A stretch of DNA of 5,718 nucleotides, taken from positions 1-5,718 of the forward strand of contig JAISVE010000094.1 in NCBI GenBank assembly GCA_031271725.1, in the 5' to 3' direction. The translations under genes were made by a program, and so were the position numbers. Source of the DNA: Bacteroidales bacterium (GTDB taxonomy: Bacteria; Bacteroidota; Bacteroidia; Bacteroidales; P3). The notes beneath the pieces were generated by a model. It did not search any database. It saw nothing but the letters and a program-made list of their open reading frames with translations, and had not been told where the DNA came from. Position 1 is the stretch's first letter, and the number at the start of each line of letters is the position of its first letter. This document shows, piece after piece, positions 1 to 4,988 of the stretch.

Positions 1-599
1 CCATCTCCGTAGCAGCCGAGATTTTTTGAAGGAAAGAATGAGGTGCAGCCGATATGTCCGATTGTGCCGGCTTTACAGGCTTTGCGGGAGTGAGTGTCAT
101 TGTAGTCGCAGCCCAATGCTTGTGCTGTGTCCTCAATGACAAAAAGTCCATACTTTTCTGCAATTTGCATAATAGTAGTCATATCTGCGCACTGCCCAAA
201 AAGATGTACAGGAATAATTGCTTTTGTTTTCGGAGTAATATTGTGGATTATAGATGCGGGGTCTATACAGAAAGTGTCAGGTAATACATCAGCAAAAACA
301 GGTTTTAAGCCCAAGAATGCAACCGCTTCCGCAGGTGCAACAAATGTGAATGCGGGCACAATAACTTCATCGCCTTGTTTCAGATTAAGTGCGAGTAATG
401 CCAGCATTAGTGCATCTGTGCCGTTGCCGCAGGGAATTGTATGTTTTACGTTTAAATATTTTGATAGATTTTTTGCGAATACGGCAACTTCGTTGCCATC
501 AATAAAGGAAGTAGTATTGAGTACGCCGTTTATTGCGTTGTCTATTTCGTTTTTATGGCACATGTATTGTGCTCTTAAATCAACCATTGGAATAATCAT
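1..599 (-). CDS. DegT/DnrJ/EryC1/StrS-family PLP-dependent sugar aminotransferase, partial (C-terminus beyond window)
   Basis: Translating the minus strand from the ATG at 599-597 gives 199 residues with no stop before the window edge. The protein begins MIIPMVDLRAQY, the usual opening of this family. It has the GNGTDAL cofactor-phosphate loop (58-64), VPAFTFVAPAEAVAFLG (81-97), GQCADM (135-140), VIEDTAQ with the pyridine-contacting Asp157 and stacking Gln160, and the Schiff-base lysine Lys192 in TSFFPSKNLGCYGD. Family members are about 360-400 residues and transfer an amino group from glutamate to a nucleotide-linked keto sugar in the cytoplasm, for LPS, capsule or glycan synthesis. The motif wording resembles WbpE-type enzymes (UDP-3-keto-GlcNAcA aminotransferases), but substrate cannot be read from the sequence. 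An internal ATG at 587 is an alternative start; its promoter ends only five bases before ATG 599. The rest of any glycan operon would lie to the left. Confidence 0.93.
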   Translation of the reverse strand, partial: MIIPMVDLRAQYMCHKNEIDNAINGVLNTTSFIDGNEVAVFAKNLSKYLNVKHTIPCGNGTDALMLALLALNLKQGDEVIVPAFTFVAPAEAVAFLGLKPVFADVLPDTFCIDPASIIHNITPKTKAIIPVHLFGQCADMTTIMQIAEKYGLFVIEDTAQALGCDYNDTHSRKACKAGTIGHIGCTSFFPSKNLGCYGD

Positions 600-601
600 A
601 A

Positions 602-633
602 TTGCAAAGGTGAGAAAAATTTCTTACCTTTGC
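602..633 (+). promoter_or_regulatory. Bacteroidota-type promoter for the tRNA gene
   Basis: TTG at 602-604 and TACCTTTGC at 625-633, separated by 20 nt, match the -33 (TTTG/TTG) and -7 (TAnnTTTG) elements of the Bacteroidota primary sigma factor. Expected start of transcription is near 638-640, giving a leader of about 47 nt before the tRNA. It overlaps the divergent promoter on the other strand almost completely. Confidence 0.75.
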
Positions 634-635
634 AA
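604..635 (-). promoter_or_regulatory. Bacteroidota-type promoter for the aminotransferase gene
   Basis: On the minus strand TTG (635-633) is followed after 20 nt by CACCTTTGC (612-604), one base off the -7 consensus TAnnTTTG. The last G of the -7 core (605) is five bases before the A of ATG 599. The transcript would therefore start at or within a few bases of that ATG: either the mRNA is leaderless or translation starts at ATG 587. Confidence 0.6.
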
Positions 636-686
636 CCCTTTTGTTTAAGCATGCGGTGGAAATCGTGCTGCTTGGCAGAAAAACAG

Positions 687-760
687 GGCGGGGTAGCTCA
701 GGTGGTTAGAGCGTCGGATTCATAACCCGGAGGTCACGAGTTCAATTCTCGTCCCCGCTA
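687..760 (+). tRNA. tRNA with CAU anticodon, probably elongator tRNA-Met
   Basis: All four arms fold. The acceptor is GGCGGGG (687-693) with CCCCGCT (753-759), ending in a G-U pair 1:72 and discriminator A760. The D stem is GCTC/GAGC (696-699, 709-712). The anticodon loop is TTCATAA (719-725), with CAT at 721-723. The variable loop is AGGTC (731-735) and the T arm is ACGAG-TTCAATT-CTCGT (736-752). No CCA is encoded. The D stem has C11-G24, not the A11-U24 of bacterial initiators, and the GGG/CCC run of the initiator anticodon stem is absent, so this is not tRNA-fMet. A CAU tRNA can also be the lysidine-modified tRNA-Ile2; sequence reading alone does not fully exclude that. The closing anticodon-stem pair 31:39 is A718-C726, a mismatch. 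Confidence 0.93.
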
Positions 761-766
761 CAAGAT

Positions 767-807
767 AAAATCCCAACAATCTGGTTTGAAGATTGTTGGG
801 ATTTTTT
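767..807. terminator. Intrinsic terminator shared by the convergent tRNA and LysM genes
   Basis: A perfect 16-bp inverted repeat (767-782 with 790-805) with a 7-nt loop, and six T residues at 802-807 on the plus strand. It begins six bases after the tRNA. On the minus strand the stem ends in TTTT (770-767), so it can also stop the LysM transcript, whose stop codon is 31 bp away. Confidence 0.9.
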
Positions 808-837
808 GTGTTCTGCCGGATTGTTGCGGTGGAAAAT

Positions 838-2490
838 CTATTCAAAGAATTTCAGTAATTCAATAGAACGGTTTTCATAGCCGCTTGTGGAATGTGATTT
901 TTGAAAATTAAATTTAAGCCCAAGAACAGAATAATCGTTTTGTTCGTTGATGTGGGACATAAAATCGGTGTTATATAGATGTAATGCTTCAAAAAGCCAC
1001 TTGGCAAACATATAGCCTTTGTACGCCATTCCATCGGGCAGAGTACCGTATTCATCGTAAAATTTTTTCTCAAAAGCCTTACTTTGTGCAGGATCAGTTT
1101 GGGTAGCAAAAGTATTAAAAAAAGTAAAAGAGGTTTTGTAAAAAAGTTCAGGGTCGATTGTAGTAAAATTAGCCCATGCGGCAGGTCCGAAAAGGGAGAT
1201 TTGGTAATTGTTTATCAACATTCCGCTTTCCTTGTCAGGATTGTTTTTTAACAGCGGAACAAACATATTTGCAAGAAATATTTCCTGATGTGTGAAACCG
1301 CAAATTACATTGTGGTTTTTTTGTTCAAGAAGTGAAACTTCTTTGCCGTAACCTTCTGATTCGTTTGGGTTATAAAGGTGTAAATTTTTAGGAGTGAATA
1401 TTCCTTCATTTTTTGCTTTTTCAAGCAGATTAAATAAGTATTGAGCTGCTTGAAGTCTTTCTGCTGTCTTTGTGTCCTCTAAAAAAATCAGGAAATTACT
1501 ATTATTATAATAGGTAATAAATGTGTCTGCAAGTATTTCTATTTGGCTTGAAAGAGAAGGCAACAATTGCATAAAATAAGGGTTTCCGCTGCTCATACTG
1601 TCGCGCTCGGAATGTAAATGTATAAGAGGGATACGGTTTATTTTTGAGAAATTATCCAAGTGTGGAAAAATATTTTTGAATGCAGCACAGAGAATAATAT
1701 CGCTTGTTAAAAAACGATTGTCGTTTTCTACGTTTTTCCAAGATGCTTCGTCTTCTGTGAGGTCAAATACGTTCAGGTTGATTTTTGGGGATTTATCACT
1801 GCTTTCTTTAATTGCTTCATTCTCCTGTACTGCCGCAAGCACTCCTTCAAGCATGCTTAAAAAGTAGTATTGTTTTTTGGGAAAGTTTACCTCGCTTGTG
1901 TAAAGAGGAAGCATTATAGATATGTTTATGACATCTTTGGGCTTAGGAGGAAGATATTTGATTGATGTGTCTGTTTGGTTTGTCCGGCTTGCTTTGCTTG
2001 CTTTGCTTGCTTGGTTTGCTTGACTTGCTTGAATTTTCGCAATAGGTGTATTTATGTTTGAGTTTTGTTGATATGTAGTTTGTATTTTATCTTCTGTTTG
2101 CTGTGTTTCATTTGTTTTTTGCGTCAATTGCAGGTTTTTTGCAATAGTATCCTTTATATTATAGCGTACAAGAGAACTAAGGTCTTTTTGAGTAAACATT
2201 GGAATGCGCACTGCTTCACCAATGGAAATTGTGTTATCCGATGAGGCTTTGATAATATCGGACACTGCACATTTATATGCTCTTGCAATGGAATATAAAG
2301 TGTGTCCTTTTTCTACAATATGCACACGGAAATATTTGCCGTCCTCAGTATCATAGTAATTGGAAACAGCTACGGGACTTGCTTGAAATCCGCTGCTTTG
2401 TTCTTGTTGTTGCTTTTGCGCTAAGCATGGCGCAACAACAAAAGATGTAGTACACAAAACTACAAATAGAATATTTACAAACTTTGACAT
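838..2490 (-). CDS. Secreted LysM protein with C-terminal type I periplasmic-binding-like domain
   Basis: 550 residues. A signal peptide spans about 1-24 (hydrophobic 5-20, likely cut after CLA; VAPC is not a proper lipobox). One LysM domain at about 54-97 (VEKGHTLYSIARAYKCAVSD, then SIGEAVRIP) should bind peptidoglycan glycan strands. A Gln/Ser/Thr/Asn-rich linker (about 100-185) includes tripeptide repeats. The remaining 188-550 looks like a type I periplasmic-binding fold: it opens with INISIMLPLYTSE and ends with a YDEYGTLPDGMAYKGYMFAKW segment, the usual end of branched-chain-amino-acid-binding and LpoA/LppC-like proteins. The likely location is periplasmic, tethered to the wall. By analogy with LpoA, a role in wall synthesis or sensing is possible, but that is inference. 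It stands alone, convergent with the tRNA, and I see no clear -7 element upstream. Confidence 0.88.
   Translation of the reverse strand: MSKFVNILFVVLCTTSFVVAPCLAQKQQQEQSSGFQASPVAVSNYYDTEDGKYFRVHIVEKGHTLYSIARAYKCAVSDIIKASSDNTISIGEAVRIPMFTQKDLSSLVRYNIKDTIAKNLQLTQKTNETQQTEDKIQTTYQQNSNINTPIAKIQASQANQASKASKASRTNQTDTSIKYLPPKPKDVINISIMLPLYTSEVNFPKKQYYFLSMLEGVLAAVQENEAIKESSDKSPKINLNVFDLTEDEASWKNVENDNRFLTSDIILCAAFKNIFPHLDNFSKINRIPLIHLHSERDSMSSGNPYFMQLLPSLSSQIEILADTFITYYNNSNFLIFLEDTKTAERLQAAQYLFNLLEKAKNEGIFTPKNLHLYNPNESEGYGKEVSLLEQKNHNVICGFTHQEIFLANMFVPLLKNNPDKESGMLINNYQISLFGPAAWANFTTIDPELFYKTSFTFFNTFATQTDPAQSKAFEKKFYDEYGTLPDGMAYKGYMFAKWLFEALHLYNTDFMSHINEQNDYSVLGLKFNFQKSHSTSGYENRSIELLKFFE
1987..2031 (-). 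repeat. 9-bp in-frame tandem repeat in the LysM gene linker
   Basis: Five consecutive 9-bp units on the minus strand, pattern (C/A)AA-GCA-A(G/A)(T/C), encode QAS-QAN-QAS-KAS-KAS (residues 154-168). A degenerate sixth unit (RTN) follows. Because the unit is a multiple of three, slippage would change linker length without shifting the frame. Confidence 0.9.
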
Positions 2491-2599
2491 GTCAATTATA
2501 GCTTACATATTTAATTTACTTGTAAAGTTCGTAATTATTTATATAATTCTCTATAATTTTTTTCTTGCTATGAAAATAATTTTTCAGGAATATATGTGA

Positions 2600-2630
2600 T
2601 TGGATTTATTTTGATTAAATTGTACCTTTG
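2600..2630 (+). promoter_or_regulatory. Bacteroidota-type promoter for the UPF0175/PIN pair
   Basis: TTG at 2600-2602, a 20-nt spacer, then TACCTTTG at 2623-2630, both elements matching consensus. Only four bases separate the -7 element from ATG 2635, so the mRNA is likely leaderless or has a leader of a few bases. This also rules out the upstream in-frame GTG at 2596. The rest of the 144-bp gap back to the LysM gene (2491-2599) is AT-rich; I see no other site in it. Confidence 0.75.
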
Positions 2631-2634
2631 TGTT

Positions 2635-2862
2635 ATGAAAACAATAAGTCTGAAAGTACCTGAAATGTCGGACTTGGACACTTTGCAGTTGTCAATGATA
2701 CTTGCGAGTCGCCTTTACGAGCAGGGAAAATTGTCGCTTGGGCAAGCGGCGGAACTTGCCAATTTATCTAAACGCACATTTGCCGAACTTCTGGGCAATT
2801 ACAATGTGTCAATTTTTAATTATCCTGCTTCCGACTTAAAAAACGAAAAAATCAATGTCTAA
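2635..2862 (+). CDS. UPF0175-family small protein, probable antitoxin/DNA-binding partner
   Basis: 75 residues from ATG 2635 (MKTISLKVPE). After a short strand-like N-terminus comes a helical region with LSLGQAAELANLSKRTFAELLGNYNVS (33-59), the helix-turn-helix-like signature of UPF0175 proteins. These small proteins are commonly encoded directly upstream of DUF3368/PIN proteins and are regarded as antitoxins that may also repress their own promoter. The stop overlaps the next gene by 8 bp, implying translational coupling. An in-frame GTG at 2596 would add 13 residues, but it lies upstream of the -33 element and is rejected. Family assignment is by motif recall; the antitoxin function is inferred from arrangement. 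Confidence 0.85.
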   Translation: MKTISLKVPEMSDLDTLQLSMILASRLYEQGKLSLGQAAELANLSKRTFAELLGNYNVSIFNYPASDLKNEKINV

Positions 2863-3310
2863 AACGATAATTTCCGATACAAGTTGTTTTATTGTCCTTG
2901 CAAAAATAGAGATGCTTGACCTTTTACAACAAGTGTTTGGCAATGTTTTGACAACGCCTGAAATTGCAAAAGAGTTTGGTGAAAGTTTGCCTGATTGGGT
3001 TGAAATTATTTCCGTTAAAGACACACATAAGCAACAGTTATTTGAAGTTAATGTGGATAAAGGTGAGGCGAGCGCGATGGCATTGGCTTTGGAAATAGAA
3101 AATTCATTGTTGATTATAGATGATTATAAAGCACGCAGATTAGCACAAACATTGGATATTGATTACTTGGGAACAATAGGCGTAATTATTTTAGCAAAAC
3201 AGAAAGGAATTATTGATAGTATAAAACCAATTTTGGAAAAAATAAAAGGAACAAATTTTCGTATCTCTGCTGATTTGGAATTACAGGCATTGATACAGGC
3301 AAATGAATAA
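2855..3310 (+). CDS. DUF3368 PIN-domain protein, probable toxin (RNase) of a VapBC-like pair
   Basis: 151 residues, the usual DUF3368 size. PIN-type acidic residues are in place: Asp8 in IISDTSCFI, Glu36 in TTPEIAKEF, Glu71 in DKGEASAMALA, and Asp89/Asp90 in LLIIDDYKARRLAQ. The family's YLGTIGVIILAKQKGII segment follows (104-120). PIN domains bind Mg2+/Mn2+ through these acids and cleave RNA. The gene is apparently intact and starts inside the end of the UPF0175 gene (ATG 2855 in ATGTCTAA), so the pair is one transcription unit. Chromosomal UPF0175/DUF3368 pairs are widespread in Bacteroidota and cyanobacteria. Toxicity and RNA target are not shown by sequence. No clear terminator follows immediately; the next one is at 3458. 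Confidence 0.87.
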   Translation: MSKTIISDTSCFIVLAKIEMLDLLQQVFGNVLTTPEIAKEFGESLPDWVEIISVKDTHKQQLFEVNVDKGEASAMALALEIENSLLIIDDYKARRLAQTLDIDYLGTIGVIILAKQKGIIDSIKPILEKIKGTNFRISADLELQALIQANE

Positions 3311-3335
3311 AGATTAAATAAAAATACATATAAAA

Positions 3336-3483
3336 TAGCGTTTGCTATATTCTCGCGCTGAAAATTAGGAACTTTCAAATGTCTATGAGAATAAGTGAAT
3401 GCTCGTATAATTGCGGGCTTTACTTGTTTATAGACATGGGTTTCCTAATACCTCAGTGCGGACAAATAAAGTCCGCTTTTTTT
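3336..3483 (+). ncRNA. Candidate structured small RNA: long interrupted hairpin plus terminator
   Basis: Nested complementary segments form one long rod. ATTAGGAA (3364-3371) pairs with TTCCTAAT (3442-3449). ATGTCTAT (3379-3386) pairs with ATAGACAT (3430-3437). 3390-3399 pairs with 3419-3428 (10 bp, two G-U). GCTCG (3401-3405) pairs with CGGGC (3414-3418) around an 8-nt loop. This totals 31 bp over 86 nt, with a 7x4 internal loop and a single bulged U3400. A perfect intrinsic terminator follows. At the 5' side is TAGCGTTTGCTA (3336-3347), a small palindrome that is also one base off a TAnnTTTGC promoter element, so the RNA might start near 3350. Function and family are not recognised. It could be an independent sRNA, a 3' end processed from the toxin-antitoxin mRNA, a repeat element, or a leader of the lipoprotein gene. 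Confidence 0.6.
3458..3483 (+). terminator. Intrinsic terminator after the RNA candidate
   Basis: GCGGAC (3458-3463), 7-nt loop AAATAAA, GTCCGC (3471-3476), then seven T residues (3477-3483). It is strong and plus-strand specific. It ends the RNA candidate and is also the first terminator downstream of the toxin gene (148 bp after its stop). Confidence 0.88.
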
Positions 3484-3554
3484 GTGTCCAAATAAATCAA
3501 ATTATAAATTAAAGGCGACCTGTGGAATGTCCTTATAAGTCCACACAAAAAATC

Positions 3555-3899
3555 ATGAGAAAAATATTTTTAATTTCAACTTGTCTTGTGTTTTCTTTTC
3601 TTTTATTTTCCTCTTGTAAGGAAAAATCATTGCAAGGTTCCACTTGGAAAACAACTATGGACGGAAGAGCAGTTACTATTAATTTTATAAGTAACAAAAG
3701 TTTTACCTTATCTGGATCCTATGGCGATTCAGATACTTTTGCATACGTTTACAAGCATCCCAAAATTACATTGTCCTTAGAAGGTATATCTGAAGGCTCC
3801 TTAAATGAAGATAAGGATATTATGACGTTAAAACTCGTTGAGGAAGACTATAAAACAGGGCAGGCATATACAAGAGAAATAATATTCATTAAACAGTAG
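3555..3899 (+). CDS. Small lipoprotein of unknown function, lipocalin-like pattern
   Basis: 114 residues from ATG 3555 (MRKIFLIST). The leader has two basic residues, a hydrophobic stretch (4-18) and a lipobox FSSC with Cys21, so it should be lipidated in the outer membrane. The residues after the Cys (KEKS) resemble the Bacteroidota surface-export signal, so surface display is possible. The mature part opens with LQGSTWKTTMDG and alternates strand-like segments (VTINFISNKSFTLSGSYG, KITLSLEG, IMTLKLVEED, REIIFIKQ), a pattern seen in small beta-barrel lipoproteins. No catalytic motif is visible. An in-frame GTG at 3522 would put eleven non-signal residues before the leader and is rejected. A TGTGGA/TCCACA inverted repeat (3521-3526, 3540-3545) lies just upstream. 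I see no -7 element between the terminator at 3483 and the start. Confidence 0.82.
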   Translation: MRKIFLISTCLVFSFLLFSSCKEKSLQGSTWKTTMDGRAVTINFISNKSFTLSGSYGDSDTFAYVYKHPKITLSLEGISEGSLNEDKDIMTLKLVEEDYKTGQAYTREIIFIKQ

Positions 3900-3971
3900 T
3901 TCTTGTTTTTATGTTAAATGCTGTAAGCAATTTGGAAATAAACGAGGTGAACAAGTGTGGCTGCGAAGGAG

Positions 3972-4135
3972 CGGTACCGGAAGACTTTAGTTTTATATTC
4001 GGGGCTCCCAGCATGTGGGTCGGCAGTGGGTTGCGTGAGGGATGGAGCGGAAATCCTTTTTGCGAAACAAAGTGGAGTAAAAAGATTGGAGTGAGAGCCC
4101 GACCGCTGCGGGGGATATGTGCAGGGGAGCAGCGG
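3972..4135. other. G-rich structured intergenic element, probable repeat or RNA
   Basis: The 263-bp gap between the lipoprotein and fabG (convergent genes) contains no convincing gene and is clearly richer in G than the neighbouring intergenic DNA. Inverted repeats seen: CGGTACCG (3972-3979); GGGCTC/GAGCCC (4002-4007, 4095-4100); GGTCGG/CCGACC (4018-4023, 4099-4104); 4052-4061 with 4079-4087 (9 bp, one bulged C, core ATCCTTTTT/AAAAAGAT); CCGCTGC/GCAGCGG (4103-4109, 4129-4135). The second and third share 4099-4100 and would be alternatives. The layout (AGCGG, CCTTTTT, loop, AAAAAGAT, then AGCCCGACC) is like a short repeat I associate from memory with intergenic regions of Bacteroidota; unverified. 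It may also act as a terminator region for the two convergent genes. Confidence 0.5.
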
Positions 4136-4162
4136 GCACGCCATAATTACCTATATGAGGTC

Positions 4163-4906
4163 TTACATGTTTAAGCCGCCGCCGACATTGAGTACTTGTC
4201 CTGTAATGTATGAGGAGAGGTCGCTGGCGAGGAAGAGGGATGCGTTGGCAACGTCTTCGGGAGTGCCGCCACGATGCAGAGGAATCATTTTGTTCCATTC
4301 ATTGCGTACTTCATCGCTGAGTTGTCCGGTCATTTCTGTAATGATAAAGCCGGGCGCAATGGCGTTGCTGCGGATGTTGCGTGAGCCGAGTTCTTTGGCG
4401 ATTGATTTTGTGAAGCCGATAAGCCCTGCTTTTGATGCGGAGTAGTTGGACTGTCCTGCGTTGCCGCTGACTCCTACTACGGAGCTCATGTTGATAATGC
4501 TGCCGCTGCGTTGTTTGAGCATTGTTGTTTGTACGGCTTTTGTGAAGTTAAAGGCAGATTTAAGATTTACTGCGATAACTGCGTCCCATTGTTGTTCGGT
4601 CATGCGCATAAGCAAGCCGTCTTTGGTGATGCCGGCGTTGTTTACGAGTATGTCTATACGTCCGAAGTCGCTTACGATTTGTTCGACTGTTGCTTGTGTT
4701 TGTTCAAAGTCGGCGGCATTTGAGGCGTAACCCTTTGCTTTTAGTCCTTTGCTTTCTACTTCTTTAACGAGTGAACGCATGTTGTCGTCTTCCTGCAAGT
4801 CGGTGAATGCGATGTTGCAGCCTTCTGCTGCGAATTTAAGTGCGATTGCGCGTCCGATGCCGCGTGATGCACCTGTTATTATTGCTGTTTTGTCTTTTAG
4901 TAGCAT
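4163..4906 (-). CDS. fabG: 3-oxoacyl-[acyl-carrier-protein] reductase (SDR family)
   Basis: 247 residues, the normal FabG length. The Rossmann cofactor loop is TGASRGIG (11-18). NNAG is at 89-92. The catalytic tetrad is Asn114 (AVNLKSAF), Ser142 (INMSSVVG), Tyr155 and Lys159 (YSASK). PGFIITEMT follows (185-193) and the protein ends with SSYITGQVLNVGGGLNM, as in typical FabG. It reduces 3-oxoacyl-ACP with NADPH in the cytoplasmic type II fatty acid cycle. SDR paralogues can look similar, but motif wording and length fit FabG best. It lies 82 bp downstream of HU in the same direction, with the HU terminator in between. The remaining 32 bp (4907-4938) are AT-only apart from a few bases and contain no TAnnTTTG, so expression may rely on readthrough or an atypical promoter. 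Confidence 0.93.
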   Translation of the reverse strand: MLLKDKTAIITGASRGIGRAIALKFAAEGCNIAFTDLQEDDNMRSLVKEVESKGLKAKGYASNAADFEQTQATVEQIVSDFGRIDILVNNAGITKDGLLMRMTEQQWDAVIAVNLKSAFNFTKAVQTTMLKQRSGSIINMSSVVGVSGNAGQSNYSASKAGLIGFTKSIAKELGSRNIRSNAIAPGFIITEMTGQLSDEVRNEWNKMIPLHRGGTPEDVANASLFLASDLSSYITGQVLNVGGGLNM

Positions 4907-4938
4907 GATATATTATATATTATTTTTTTTGTTTACAG

Positions 4939-4972
4939 AAAAAAAACGCCCACAAAATTTGTGAGCGTTTTT
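4939..4972 (-). terminator. Intrinsic terminator of the HU gene
   Basis: On the minus strand AACGCTCAC (4969-4961), loop of 7, GTGGGCGTT (4953-4945), with one G-U pair; the A/T-rich loop can extend the stem by two more pairs. A run of eight T (minus strand, 4946-4939) overlaps the end of the stem. It starts about 19 nt after the HU stop. The plus strand has only five T (4968-4972), so termination is mainly leftward. Confidence 0.88.
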
Positions 4973-4988
4973 GTGCTTAGAGGTGAAA

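Noticed and set aside
127..648. Open frame of 173 codons on the plus strand
   Set aside because: It is the antisense shadow of the aminotransferase, whose minus-strand translation has unmistakable family motifs, and it ends inside the promoter palindrome.
687..760. Initiator tRNA-fMet, suggested by the fmt gene in the same window
   Set aside because: C11-G24 in the D stem and absence of the three G-C pairs in the anticodon stem exclude the initiator.
2596..2634. Upstream GTG start for the UPF0175 gene
   Set aside because: It lies before the -33 and -7 elements of the promoter at 2600-2630; the added residues are not part of the family's N-terminus.
3336..3483. Retron, CRISPR repeat or 6S RNA as identity of the structured RNA
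   Set aside because: There is no reverse transcriptase gene nearby, no spaced direct repeats, and no large central bubble or typical 6S length. The position next to a toxin gene is not a type III module either, since there are no tandem antitoxin RNA repeats.
3522..3554. Upstream GTG start for the lipoprotein
   Set aside because: It would place eleven polar residues before a standard lipoprotein signal that begins MRKIF at 3555.
3911..4174. Open frames of 76-101 codons on both strands across 3911-4298
   Set aside because: They cross the inverted repeats of the intergenic element, have unusual Cys/Trp/Arg- or Pro/His-rich compositions, no recognisable domain, and run into the antisense of fabG.
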